64,000 nucleotides of DNA, taken from Wenjunlia tyrosinilytica (lineage in GTDB: Bacteria; Actinomycetota; Actinomycetes; Streptomycetales; Streptomycetaceae). The notes under the pieces were generated by a model. The model was given only the letters and a program-made list of their open reading frames with translations. It did no database searches and was not told the DNA's origin. Position 1 is the stretch's first letter; each line of letters starts with the position of its first letter. Below, one piece after another: positions 47,621 to 56,956 of the stretch. The stretch is from NCBI RefSeq assembly GCF_014646055.1, contig NZ_BMMS01000010.1, positions 170,164 to 234,163 of the forward strand, written 5' to 3'. A program made the translations under genes and the position numbers.

Positions 47621-48859
47621 TCAGTCTCCCGGATCGGCGGGACGGGGTGCGCCGAGCTCCACCGGCAGCGTGTCCGGGCCGCGCACGGAGGCGAACCGCC
47701 AGGTGAGCTCGTCGGGCTCCACGGCCAGTCGCAGATCGGGGAACCGCTTCAGCAGGCTGCCGATGGCAACGCGGCCTTCGAGTCGCGCCAGCCGGGCGCC
47801 CAGGCAGAAATGGGCACCGTGCCCGAACGCCACATGCGGATTGTCCTGGCGGCCGATGTCGAAGAGGTCCGGATGCGGGAACCGGCGGGGATCGCGGTTG
47901 GCGGCGCCAAGCACGATCAGCACCCGGGAGCCGCGCGGGATGGTGACTCCCCCGACCTCGACATCGTCGAGTGTGTAGCGGAACAGGCCGGGGCTGGTGG
48001 GTCCGTCGAAGCGCAGCAGCTCGTCGATCGTGCCCGGCAGCAGGGCGGCGGGGTCCCGGCGCAGCGCCGCGAGCTGGCGGGGGTGGGTCAGCAGCGTCAG
48101 GACCCCGGTGCCGATCAGCTGGACCGTGGTCTCATGTCCGCCGACCAGGAGCAACAGGGCCATGGCGAGCAACTCGTCGTCGCTGATGCGCCGCCCGTCC
48201 GCGGCCTGCGCCGCGACGAGCTCGCTGAGCAGGTCGTGGCCGGGACGGGAGCGCTTGGCCGCGATGAGCAGGGCCAGGTACTCCCGTGTCCGGCTCAGCG
48301 TGGCCCGGGCATCCCGCGCGGACCGCTGGTCGGTCACGAAGCCCAGCAGGTCGCCGCCGATCCGGCGCAGGCCCGGCAGGTCCCGGTGCGGCACGCCGAG
48401 AAGCTCGCCGATCACCCGGATCGGCAGGGGAAAGGCCAGGGCCTCGACCAGGTCGGCGTGCTGCTGTCCCTCGAGCGCGTCGAGCAGCTCGTCGGTGATC
48501 TCCTGGATCCGGGGGCCCATCCGCTCCACACGCGCGGCGAGCATCCTGCCGACCAGCCTGCGCAGCCGGGTGTGGCTCGGTGGGTCGCGGTCCATCAGTG
48601 TCCCGTTCATCATGTGGTCGCCCGGGTGGGACCGGCCGGGGGCCGCGCCGGCCGGCGTCAGCGCGCGGCGCGCCTCGCTGCCCATCCGGGGGTCGGTGAG
48701 CACGCGGACCGCGTCGGCGTACCGGCTCACCGCCCAGTGCTCGCTGCCGTCGGGCAGCACCACGTGGCGCACGGGACCACCCGCCAAGAGCTCCGCCAGA
48801 GCCGGGAAGGGGTCCGCTGTGAAGCCCGCGTCCAGGGTCAGCGGCGCTTCGCCGGTCAT
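47621..48859 (-). CDS. Cytochrome P450
   Basis: A 412-residue bacterial class I P450. The I-helix oxygen-binding motif is GGHETT, the K-helix ExxR is ELLRF-like (DELLRFDGP), and the heme loop FGHGAHFCLGARLARLE carries the axial Cys at about 355. It should hydroxylate a small metabolite using ferredoxin from elsewhere; no ferredoxin gene is adjacent. Its ATG overlaps the upstream methyltransferase stop (ATGA), so both probably act in one pathway. Confidence 0.93.
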   Translation of the reverse strand: MTGEAPLTLDAGFTADPFPALAELLAGGPVRHVVLPDGSEHWAVSRYADAVRVLTDPRMGSEARRALTPAGAAPGRSHPGDHMMNGTLMDRDPPSHTRLRRLVGRMLAARVERMGPRIQEITDELLDALEGQQHADLVEALAFPLPIRVIGELLGVPHRDLPGLRRIGGDLLGFVTDQRSARDARATLSRTREYLALLIAAKRSRPGHDLLSELVAAQAADGRRISDDELLAMALLLLVGGHETTVQLIGTGVLTLLTHPRQLAALRRDPAALLPGTIDELLRFDGPTSPGLFRYTLDDVEVGGVTIPRGSRVLIVLGAANRDPRRFPHPDLFDIGRQDNPHVAFGHGAHFCLGARLARLEGRVAIGSLLKRFPDLRLAVEPDELTWRFASVRGPDTLPVELGAPRPADPGD

Positions 48860-49596
48860 CCGGCTGTCCCCGGCGAGCGTGCGACGCGGCAGTCGGCCGG
48901 CAACCGCAGCGCATCCCCCCGCGGCCCCGGCTCAGTGGTGTACAGCGGGGCCCGCCAGGACTCGAGGACCTCGAACCCGGCCTCGGCGAGCAGGCCGTCG
49001 AACGCTCCTTCGGACCATGAGGCGGGACGCAGACCGTGGCGCAGGGCGCGGCCGAGTTTGGGAAGGGTGAGGTCGCCGGAGTCCCGGCCCGGGGCGCTCG
49101 GTTCTCGCGGCTTCGCCTCCGGCGCGAGTTCGACCGCGAACAGATGGCCCCGCTCCCCGACGAGGGTACGCAGCCCGGCCACGGCATCGGGCCGCATCGG
49201 CTCGGGCATCTGGTGGATGACGACGCGCATGTGGACGTTCGCGTCTCCGATCCGCTCGTGCAGGGCAGCGACCGCCGCCGGGTCGCACAGGTCCAGCCGC
49301 TCGTAGTGCGGGCCTTGTTCCCCGCTCGCGCGGCGCGCCAGCCGCAGCGCCGCCTCGGAGAAGTCCACGCCGATCACTCTGGGGAAGCGGCCGGCCAGGA
49401 ACCGGGTCTGCGTCCCGTTCCCGCAGCCCACGTCGAGGACCGGCAGGTCGTTGCCGAAGTAGCGCTCGATCAGTGGCAGATCCACGGCCGTGGCCAGCTC
49501 GGGGACGGCGTCCCAGACGGCCTCCTGGGGTGCGTCCGGCAGATCGGCCCAGTAGCTCTCCCACGCCTCACCGGACGGCTTTGTCATTGGCTCCAT
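48856..49596 (-). CDS. Class I SAM-dependent methyltransferase
   Basis: A 246-residue Rossmann-fold methyltransferase. Motif I is LPVLDVGCGNGTQTRF (about 63-78), followed by VIGVDFSEAAL and YERLDLCDPAAV. Start ATG 49596 or 49587 is uncertain, since neither has an ideal ribosome site. It is coupled to the P450 and divergent from the gene at 49964. Substrate unknown. Confidence 0.85.
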   Translation of the reverse strand: MEPMTKPSGEAWESYWADLPDAPQEAVWDAVPELATAVDLPLIERYFGNDLPVLDVGCGNGTQTRFLAGRFPRVIGVDFSEAALRLARRASGEQGPHYERLDLCDPAAVAALHERIGDANVHMRVVIHQMPEPMRPDAVAGLRTLVGERGHLFAVELAPEAKPREPSAPGRDSGDLTLPKLGRALRHGLRPASWSEGAFDGLLAEAGFEVLESWRAPLYTTEPGPRGDALRLPADCRVARSPGTAG

Positions 49597-49963
49597 GCCC
49601 TGCACGCTGCCGGGCCGCGGTCCGGCAGCCATCGGTAGAACGCGCAGTCCCCCCGCCCCGGTCGACGCACCGGTCGTCGGGCGGGGCCGCTGCGCCTTTT
49701 ACCGATGGCGCGGCCGACGGCTGGTGTCCACGCTCACCCCTGTCCACCGGTCGCTGCGGCGTCCGGCCGCGGGGCGGGCCGCGGAGCCCGGCGCGACCAC
49801 GCGGACTCCGCCCCGGGACGCACGAGTCCGGACTCGGCAGTGCGGCCGTCCACGAGTTCGGACCACCGGGTGCCCAACCACGCGTTCCAGTCCCCACTCA
49901 CGAGTCGGGACCCACCAGTTCGGACCCCAGAAGCGCCGATCGCCGAGAAGGAGGCGACACCGC
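49597..49963. promoter_or_regulatory. Divergent control region with palindromes
   Basis: 367 bp between the methyltransferase/P450 pair and the 49964 gene. CGAGTCCGGACTCG at 49823-49836 is a perfect 14-bp palindrome. Related half-sites GAGTTCGGACC (about 49855), GAGTCGGGACC (about 49905) and CAGTTCGGACC (about 49917) follow over 100 bp, suggesting a cluster of operator sites. No named regulator is evident. Confidence 0.5.
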
Positions 49964-51526
49964 ATGAGGAAGGTCATGGCGGTCATCGACGAGTGGCGAG
50001 AGCGGATCGAGGACCATCCGCTGCACCGCTGGCTTGCGGCGGAGGACGAGGTCTTTCCGGAGCACAGGCTCTGGTTCGCCCTCTACTTCACGAACTTCAT
50101 CATGTACTTCCGCGAGCTGAACCTCTATCACATCTCCTACCGCGAAGCCCGGGGCATGGACCCGGGGCGGGAGGCCATCTCGGCCCACGCGGACGAGGAC
50201 ATGACGCACTCGCGGCTGTTCATGCGCGACTTCAAGACCCTCGGCTGGGACGACCTGCTCGGCTGGAAGCCCTCAGAGGTCTTCCACTGGCTCTTCTCCA
50301 GCGAGGTGAACGAGCAGCTGCGGCGGCGCACGACCGCCATCGCCAAGCTCGTGATCGAGGCCGAGGACCCCGCGGTGCGCTTCGCGGTGTCGGAGGCGAT
50401 CGAGGCCTGCGGCAACGCGTTGTTCCGGCACACCACCGAGGCCGCGAACCGTTACACGGCCCGCACCGGCAAGGAACTCGTCTACTGGGGCCAGTTCCAT
50501 CTGGAGCGGGAGACCGGGCACGCGGTGGACGAGAACGTCTTCGAGGAGATGCTCCTCACCCGTCGGCAGCGCGAGGCCGCGATCCGGCGGGCCGTGCGTG
50601 TCTTCGAGCTGATCGACGAGCAGAACAGCGACATGCTGACCCTGGCACAGGAGACCGTCTCACAGGGCGGGTTCGACTTCCGGCGGGCCCGGCACGCCGC
50701 CGCGTCGATCGACGGGGTCGAGGCCGTCGAACCCCCGAAGGGCGCGGGCTTCAACTTCTGGCCGTCCGACCCGCACCCGTCCCAGCAGCCCGTCCTGGAC
50801 ACCCTGCACAAGTGCACCGAGTCCCTGCACGGTTCGCGCAGCGTGGAGTTCTTCGTCACCGATGACCTCGAGCAGTCACTGATCCGGCTGCGGGCCGCGC
50901 TGCTGTTCCACGCCACGGACACCCTGGGTTCGGTCACGCTGTACCGGCACATGGTGTCGTACCCCTTCGCGACCGACGCCGTCACCCGCGCGCTGAACCG
51001 GATGGCACGGCGCTTCGGGGGACCCCTGGAGCAGGGGCACGACCGGCGGTCGCTGTTCTTCGTCGACTGGGCCTCGCTCGAACTCGACGACGTGCTGGCC
51101 TGGCCGGTCAGCAGGACTTTGGAGTTCATCTACCTGGACGCGGCCACCGAGCCGTGGCGGGACATGCGCGCCGTCGCCACCCATCACATCGACGCGACCC
51201 AGAATCCGGTCCTGCGGTACTGGGCGATCCTGGCGCTCAAGTCGCTGAACACGGTCCAGGGGCGGGCGATGGCCGACCTGGCCCACCGGGTGGAGCGGCA
51301 GGCCGGCCTGCGGCTGCCGCACCTCACCCTGAAGATCAACGCCCAACGGCCCGAGCTGGAGCCGGACCCCGAGGCGGACGCCATCCGGTTCGAGTCCCTG
51401 CCCCTCGCCCCCGACGCGGCACAGCAGGCCGTCACGCTCGTGGGGGAGATCCACGAGGCGTTCGTACGCCGGTTCGACACGATGATCGAGGCGGTACGGC
51501 AGGCCAAGTACCCGCTGGCCTTGTGA
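49964..51526 (+). CDS. Putative heme-oxygenase-fold (diiron oxidase-like) protein, 520 aa
   Basis: Family not recognised with certainty. The N-terminal half (about 1-245) is all-helical with acid/His pairs spaced as in heme-oxygenase-like and TenA-like metalloproteins: [12 protein letters not shown] (about 74-85), [15 protein letters not shown], and [12 protein letters not shown] (about 180-191). These could bind two irons. The C-terminal half (about 270-520) is also helical and includes a second pattern ([19 protein letters not shown]). ATG 49964 is preceded by AAGGAGG. A LOG-family gene follows 53 bp downstream. An oxidase role is inference. Confidence 0.6.
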   Translation: MRKVMAVIDEWRERIEDHPLHRWLAAEDEVFPEHRLWFALYFTNFIMYFRELNLYHISYREARGMDPGREAISAHADEDMTHSRLFMRDFKTLGWDDLLGWKPSEVFHWLFSSEVNEQLRRRTTAIAKLVIEAEDPAVRFAVSEAIEACGNALFRHTTEAANRYTARTGKELVYWGQFHLERETGHAVDENVFEEMLLTRRQREAAIRRAVRVFELIDEQNSDMLTLAQETVSQGGFDFRRARHAAASIDGVEAVEPPKGAGFNFWPSDPHPSQQPVLDTLHKCTESLHGSRSVEFFVTDDLEQSLIRLRAALLFHATDTLGSVTLYRHMVSYPFATDAVTRALNRMARRFGGPLEQGHDRRSLFFVDWASLELDDVLAWPVSRTLEFIYLDAATEPWRDMRAVATHHIDATQNPVLRYWAILALKSLNTVQGRAMADLAHRVERQAGLRLPHLTLKINAQRPELEPDPEADAIRFESLPLAPDAAQQAVTLVGEIHEAFVRRFDTMIEAVRQAKYPLAL

Positions 51527-51578
51527 GGGCGCGCGTGACCAGGACCCGGGAGGCCTGCATGCCGGTGAAGGGGGAGCG

Positions 51579-52295
51579 GTGACGGACGCCGAGCTGGGCA
51601 CGCGAGCCGTGCCGGTGCCACGCGGTGACCAGGCGGGCCCGCCGACCGCCCCGGCCTCGACCGCCCCGGCCCCCGTCCCCCCGGCCCCGGTCTCCGCGGT
51701 CGCGGCCCGGGGGACCGCCGCCATGCGGATCTGCGTGTTCTGCGGAGCGCTTCCCGGCCGCAGGCCCGTCTACGGCGAGTCGGTCGAGCTGCTGGGGCGA
51801 GAGCTCGTCGCGCGTGGGATGGGCATCGTCTACGGCGGTGCGAGCATCGGGCTGATGGGCCGGCTCGCCGACGCGGTGCTGGCCGCCGGTGGGGAGGTGA
51901 TCGGGGTGATGCCGCGGTACCTGATGGCCTTCGAGGTCGCCCACAGCGGACTGACGCGGCTGCACATCGTCGACGGCGTGCACGAGCGCAAGGCCCTCAT
52001 GGCCGAACTCGCCGACGCCTTTCTGGGACTGCCCGGCGGGATCGGCACCCTGGAGGAGCTGTTCGAGGTGTGGACGTGGCGGCAGCAGAACCTGCACACC
52101 AGTCCGTGCGGGCTGCTCAACCTGGAGGGCTTCTACGACGGGCTGCTGGCCTTCCTGGACCATGTGGCCGACGAGGGCTTCGTCGCGGGCAGCCATGTCC
52201 GTGACACCCTGACGGTCCACCGGGAGGCGGGAGCACTGCTCGACGTGCTCGCCGCCGGGGCCGGGTACGTGCCGCCCGCTCGGCCGTCAGGATGA
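51579..52295 (+). CDS. LOG-family nucleoside 5'-monophosphate phosphoribohydrolase
   Basis: TIGR00730/LONELY GUY family, which releases the free base (for example a cytokinin) from a riboside monophosphate. The catalytic PGGxGTxxE motif is intact in [17 protein letters not shown], and [10 protein letters not shown] begins the nucleotide site. The family core starts at ATG 51723 (MRICVFCGA), but GTG 51579 has a good GGGGGAG site and adds a Pro/Ala-rich 48-residue extension. It follows the putative oxidase gene. Confidence 0.88.
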   Translation: MTDAELGTRAVPVPRGDQAGPPTAPASTAPAPVPPAPVSAVAARGTAAMRICVFCGALPGRRPVYGESVELLGRELVARGMGIVYGGASIGLMGRLADAVLAAGGEVIGVMPRYLMAFEVAHSGLTRLHIVDGVHERKALMAELADAFLGLPGGIGTLEELFEVWTWRQQNLHTSPCGLLNLEGFYDGLLAFLDHVADEGFVAGSHVRDTLTVHREAGALLDVLAAGAGYVPPARPSG

Positions 52296-52506
52296 CCCGC
52301 CGCCTCGGGGGCGGCCTTCGCGGGCGCGGCCATGGTCGGCCGGTCCCTCGGGCCCGCCAATCCTGAATGTCCACCAGTTCGTGCTAGGTGCCTCGGCGGG
52401 ATCGACGCCGCCGGGGACCGGGCGGCGCGTTCGGACTCCGGGCCGCAAAGGTCCGGGTCCTGACCGCGTCGGCGCCGGCCGGGCCGGGAGGCCAGCCGCA
52501 GCGGTG

Positions 52507-54837
52507 TCAAGAACCCTCGTGATCGATGCGGCCCGCGGCCCAGATCGCGATCTGGGTGCGCGAGCGCAGGTCGAGCTTGTTGCGGATGTGCTCCAGGTGC
52601 GCGTCCACGGTGCGGGGGGAGATGCCCAGCCGCGCGGCGATCTGGCGGTTGGTCAGCCCTTCCGCGACCATGGTGGAGATCTTGCGCTCCCGGCCGCTGA
52701 GCACCGAACCGCCGTTCCGGCGCCGGTCCACGGCGCCGTCGGCCGGATCCACCCAGTGGTCGTCGAGCCCGTAGGCGCGCGCGGCTTCCAGACCGAGCCG
52801 GCTTCCGGCGGCGGCCGCAGCCGAGTTCTCCTTGTGGGGCAGCTTCGCACGCGCCGCGGTGACGGCCTTGTCCACCCTGTCCCGCCACGTCGGCGCGGCG
52901 GGCACGCTGTGCCTTCGGCGCAGCGCCTCGGCCGACGACGCCAGGCGCAGCGCGCGCTCGGCACGGCCCTCCTGCGCGGACAGGACCGCCAGGGCCTCCA
53001 GGGAGTACAGGCACTGGTAGGGCGCGGGCGCAACGCTGCGCAGGGATGCCCGGAAGTGCTCCGAGGCCGTGGCCGTGTCGCCACGGGCCAGAGCGACCAT
53101 CCCGGCGACTGCCAGGCCGTGGGCCCGTACGGGGGAACCGGCACTGTCCTCGGTGCTGGGCAGCGCCTCCCTCAGGAGTTCCTCGGCCTCCTCCAGGTCC
53201 CCCGCTTCCGCCGCCGCCAGCGCGAGATGCTGCCGCCACCACGCGACCATCCCTGGACGCTGGATCGACACCGCCACGTCCACGCACTCCCGGAAGCGCC
53301 AACGGGCCACGCCCGGGGCGCCGAGCGTCAGCTCGACCAGCCCGCGGATGCCGAGCGCCTCATGGAGCAGGTCCGGGCGCTCCATTCCCCTCTCGGCCGC
53401 CACCGCCGCGTCGGCCAGTGCACGCGCCTTCCCGCCGTCTCCGTGGGCAAGGGCGAGCCAGGCCGCGTACACGAGGGCCACCGTGCGGTCGCGGCAGTCC
53501 TCGCGGGTACGCGCCAAAATGGCCCCCAGGAGGTCGCTGCCCTCCTCCAGATACCCCTGTTCCTGCCAGCAGCGGGCCAGAGCGGCACCGAGAAGGCAGG
53601 CGCGCTCGTCATCACCGCGGGCCGTGGCCCATACGACCACCTGGAAGAGGTTGTCGGCCTCCTCCTCCAGGCTGAGCAGCCCAGGGAAGGCCATGGTGTC
53701 GGGCTCCGGCTGGGCGAGCCGGACCAGCCGCGTCGCGAGGCGGTTGTGGACGAGGTCCAACTCGCCGCGCAGGCGCAGCTGCTCCAGGCCGTACATGCGG
53801 ATGGACTCCTGCTGCCGGAAGCGGGCGGTTCCCCGCTGACCGGCTGTCGGGACGACCAGCGACTTGACCTCCAGCCCGGCGACCACCTCGAGCATCGCGC
53901 GCTGCGAGAGATCCGTGCCGCAGCACACGGCGGCCGCCGTGTGCAGGTCGAATTCACCCGGGAGCACCGACAGCCGCCTGCACGCGATCTGTTCGGCCTC
54001 GTTCAGCAGCCCGTAGCTCCAGCCGATGGCGTCCCGGAGGGTGCGATGGCGGCCCGCCGAGGTCCGGGTGCCGAGGTTGAGCAGCTCGAACCGATCGTCC
54101 AGGCGTGCGAGGATCTCCTCCACCGGGAACATGCTGATCCGCCTCGAGGCGAGCTCGATGGCCAGCGGATTGCCGTCCAGGTGGCGGCAGATCGTGGCGA
54201 TGACGGGGCCGTTGTCCGCGGTGACCTCGAAGTGCCGTTCATGGGTTCGGGCCCGTTCTACGAACAGCCGTACCGCGTCCGAGCGCAGCAGTCCCTCCCG
54301 GGACCGGGTGCCCCCCAGCTCGGGCAGGGACAGTCCGTCGACCCGGAATGTCATCTCTCCGGGGACTCGCAGCACCTCGCGGCTGGTGGCGATGACGCTC
54401 AGGGCGGGGCAGGACGACAGCAGCCATCCGACCAGGGCGGAGCACTCCTCCAGCACATGTTCGCAGTTGTCGAGGACGACAAGCGTCCGGCAGTCCTGCG
54501 CGGCCTCGGCGACCGCCCTGGCCACATCCTCCCCGGGCCCTTCACGCACCCCCAGGCAGCGCGCGAACAGGCGCGGCACCGAAGCGCCGTCGGTCACCGA
54601 GTCCAGGCGCACCAGCCGCACACTGTCGGGCGGACGGCCGCGTAACTGGCCGGCCAGTTCCAGGGCGAGCCGGGTCTTGCCCACCCCGGCGGTGCCGACG
54701 AGCGTCAGCAGACGGTGCCAGCGGAGCAGGTCATTGAGTTCGCCCAGCTCGCGCTTGCGGCCCACGAAGCTGTCCAGCTGCACCGGAAGGTGGGCTCCGG
54801 AGCCGGCGCCTTCGGTCTCGATGCGATGGACCGTCAT
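52507..54837 (-). CDS. ATPase-domain LuxR-family transcriptional regulator
   Basis: A 776-residue STAND-type regulator. The N-terminal NB-ARC/AAA domain has the P-loop GTAGVGKTRLAL (about 49-60) and LVVLDNCEHVL as Walker B. A TPR-like helical region (about 330-640) follows, then the C-terminal LuxR helix-turn-helix (LTNRQIAARLGISPRTVDAHLEHIRNKL). It probably activates neighbouring genes on an unknown signal. It lies between the LOG and FAD-monooxygenase genes, either of which could be its target. Confidence 0.9.
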   Translation of the reverse strand: MTVHRIETEGAGSGAHLPVQLDSFVGRKRELGELNDLLRWHRLLTLVGTAGVGKTRLALELAGQLRGRPPDSVRLVRLDSVTDGASVPRLFARCLGVREGPGEDVARAVAEAAQDCRTLVVLDNCEHVLEECSALVGWLLSSCPALSVIATSREVLRVPGEMTFRVDGLSLPELGGTRSREGLLRSDAVRLFVERARTHERHFEVTADNGPVIATICRHLDGNPLAIELASRRISMFPVEEILARLDDRFELLNLGTRTSAGRHRTLRDAIGWSYGLLNEAEQIACRRLSVLPGEFDLHTAAAVCCGTDLSQRAMLEVVAGLEVKSLVVPTAGQRGTARFRQQESIRMYGLEQLRLRGELDLVHNRLATRLVRLAQPEPDTMAFPGLLSLEEEADNLFQVVVWATARGDDERACLLGAALARCWQEQGYLEEGSDLLGAILARTREDCRDRTVALVYAAWLALAHGDGGKARALADAAVAAERGMERPDLLHEALGIRGLVELTLGAPGVARWRFRECVDVAVSIQRPGMVAWWRQHLALAAAEAGDLEEAEELLREALPSTEDSAGSPVRAHGLAVAGMVALARGDTATASEHFRASLRSVAPAPYQCLYSLEALAVLSAQEGRAERALRLASSAEALRRRHSVPAAPTWRDRVDKAVTAARAKLPHKENSAAAAAGSRLGLEAARAYGLDDHWVDPADGAVDRRRNGGSVLSGRERKISTMVAEGLTNRQIAARLGISPRTVDAHLEHIRNKLDLRSRTQIAIWAAGRIDHEGS

Positions 54838-55027
54838 GACGTACCCGTGCCAGTGGCATCGCCCCCCGGGACGTCGATGCGCGGTAAGGCGTGAGGAATG
54901 CGGAGATCCGCTTTGGCGGCAGCCATGCCCTCACACTAGCGGCGGTCACCCAAAGCGAACATGTTGGCGACAGAAACTCATCAGACCTCTTTGCGGTGCG
55001 CCTGGTTGCCCATGAGTGGTACAGGGT

Positions 55028-56395
55028 TCAGTCGCCCGATCCGAACTCCCGGCGGTCGCATAGAAAGTCACTGATGATCCGCTTTGCCCAAGGAATCCGG
55101 TTGACCACCCGCATACCCATGCGCAGGCCGGTCAAAGCGGAAGGTCCGACGACTGGCTTGTGGATCAGGGAACCACCTCCCATCCGCAAACGGGATCTGC
55201 GGGCGGCCTCGAAGCCATGGGCCGCCATCCGCGTCTCATAGCGGTGCACCGCCTCGACGACGGTCATGTGTCCCTCGCGTGCGGCCGCCAGAGCGTGGGA
55301 CAGCCGGGCGGCGTCGCGAAGCGCCGCGTTGGTGCCCATGCTGCGGCCGGGCGCCATCGTGTGGATGGCGTCGCCCAGCAGCGTGACATTGCTGCTCGGC
55401 CAGGCCGGGACGGCGGCCGAGGTGCGGACGCCGGTGGCGGAGCAGGTGGCCGGGTCGGTCAGGCCGAAGAGCGTGCGCAGACCGGGGTGCCAGCGGCTCG
55501 TCCTGTCCAGGACCACCTCGAGGAGTCCGTGGCCGCGGGTGGCCAGCAGGTCGGCAGGGAATCTGGACGCGGCCGCGGCGAGGGCCCAGGAGATGTAGTC
55601 GCGGGTGTCGTCGTACCGCAGACCGGGCCACGCGGCGAGCAGGGCGGCGTCGCCGTCGTCGACGCCTTTCTTCATGGCGCCGTCGGTGTCCCAGTTGAAC
55701 TCCATCGCCTCCACCGCGCACAGATAGCCCTTCGTGGTGAAGATCAGCGACTCCCCGTCGAGCGCAGGAGGAGGCAGGATGCCCCGGTTCTCCGCGGTCA
55801 GCGGGACCTTCCCGGTCACGCACAGCAGACCGGAGTCGTCGAGCCGGGCATGGGGCAGGTACTGCCGACGCACCGCGGAGGACGTGCCGTCCGCGGCGAC
55901 CAGTACGTCGCCGGTCTCCGCGCTGCCGTCCTCGAAGAAGGCGGTCACGGTGCCGTCGGGGTGCTGCTCGTAGCGGGTGAAGTCCTTCCCGAACCGCACG
56001 CTGTCCTCGACACCGGTCAGAAGCACCTGGCGAAGCGTCATCCAGTCCACCTGCCTCACGATGTGCGCCGCATCCGCGCCGCCGTGCCGCGGCAGCCGGA
56101 GCACCTCGGACAACTGCTCGGTCAGCACGGTCAGGCTCGCCGGGGGTCTGGCGCAGGCGGCCGCGAAGGTGTCGTGGAGGTCCGGCGGAAGACAGGCCCG
56201 CAGAGCGCGGCCGCCGCCCGGATCGATCGTCACCCGGGAGCCCCGTGGGCCGGGGGTGCGGCTCCGGTCGCGTTCGTAGACGACCGCGTCGATCCCGGAG
56301 CGCCGCAGGGCGTGCGCCAGGCACAGCCCGCCCGTTCCGGCACCGATGATGAGGACGTGACCGGGCGGTGCGGACTGATCGGGCTGCACAGACAT
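55028..56395 (-). CDS. FAD-dependent monooxygenase (PHBH/aromatic hydroxylase type)
   Basis: A 455-residue flavoprotein with GxGxxG in HVLIIGAGTGGLCLAHALRR, the DG-motif region DVLVAADGTSSAVRR and the second FAD site VTLLGDAIHTMAPGRSMGTNAALRDAA. The family hydroxylates aromatic or polyketide substrates with NAD(P)H. The start ATG 56395 has only a weak site. It is divergent from nadB across a 507-bp region. Confidence 0.88.
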   Translation of the reverse strand: MSVQPDQSAPPGHVLIIGAGTGGLCLAHALRRSGIDAVVYERDRSRTPGPRGSRVTIDPGGGRALRACLPPDLHDTFAAACARPPASLTVLTEQLSEVLRLPRHGGADAAHIVRQVDWMTLRQVLLTGVEDSVRFGKDFTRYEQHPDGTVTAFFEDGSAETGDVLVAADGTSSAVRRQYLPHARLDDSGLLCVTGKVPLTAENRGILPPPALDGESLIFTTKGYLCAVEAMEFNWDTDGAMKKGVDDGDAALLAAWPGLRYDDTRDYISWALAAAASRFPADLLATRGHGLLEVVLDRTSRWHPGLRTLFGLTDPATCSATGVRTSAAVPAWPSSNVTLLGDAIHTMAPGRSMGTNAALRDAARLSHALAAAREGHMTVVEAVHRYETRMAAHGFEAARRSRLRMGGGSLIHKPVVGPSALTGLRMGMRVVNRIPWAKRIISDFLCDRREFGSGD

Positions 56396-56902
56396 GGTCC
56401 GGGTCCTCGACGGTCGGGGGGCGAGCGGCGATCCGCCCGCCCACAGGGGCATGCGGGGGCTGGGAATCCGTCGAGCGGCGGGTGTCGAGGTGCCCACCCC
56501 GGGTGTCGGGACGCCCAGCCCACCCAGCAGGCGGAGTGACAGCAGGCAGGTTGCAGGGCCCCGTTCGGTCGGGCATCGGTGAAGTGCGCAACCGGGTGGA
56601 CTGTGGGCCCACCGGGGCCGGCCGGGCACGCTGCGTGTTTCACCGATGACGCCATGACGCCGGACTGCCGACCGTTGCCCATGACCGCCGCGCAACGGCC
56701 CCGTTGACCGCCGGGCCCCCGCGACACGAGCGCGAACCGACGCCGCGGGCGCCGCGCGCCGCCGCGCGCCGGCGACCGTGCTCGTCCCACCGTCCCCCGA
56801 CTCAGGACCCGACTCAGGACCCGACTCAGGACCCGACACAGGACCCGACACAGGACCCGACACAGGACCGACTCAGGACCCGACACAGGGAAGGCGCACA
56901 CC
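56396..56902. other. Divergent intergenic region with 12-bp array
   Basis: 507 bp between the FAD monooxygenase and the aspartate-oxidase unit. Near 56475-56520 the segment GGGTGTCGAGG / GGGTGTCGGGA is repeated. The right end holds the minisatellite annotated separately. An open frame in phase with nadB crosses it but is mostly repeat and lacks a start signal. Confidence 0.45.
56797..56889. repeat. 12-bp minisatellite before nadB
   Basis: About eight units: three CCGACTCAGGAC, three CCGACACAGGAC, one 11-bp variant and one partial copy, ending 13 bp before the small open frame that precedes nadB. Confidence 0.85.
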
Positions 56903-56956
56903 ATGACCCGCTCTCGTCCCGGTCGGCACGCGACCTCCCACGGCGGCGGCGAGTGA
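56903..56956 (+). CDS. Possible 17-codon upstream ORF coupled to nadB
   Basis: ATG 56903, preceded by GGGAAGG, encodes MTRSRPGRHATSHGGGE, and its stop TGA overlaps the nadB GTG (GTGA). Such an arrangement makes nadB translation depend on the short frame. It could be chance, as the peptide itself has no recognisable features. Confidence 0.4.
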   Translation: MTRSRPGRHATSHGGGE

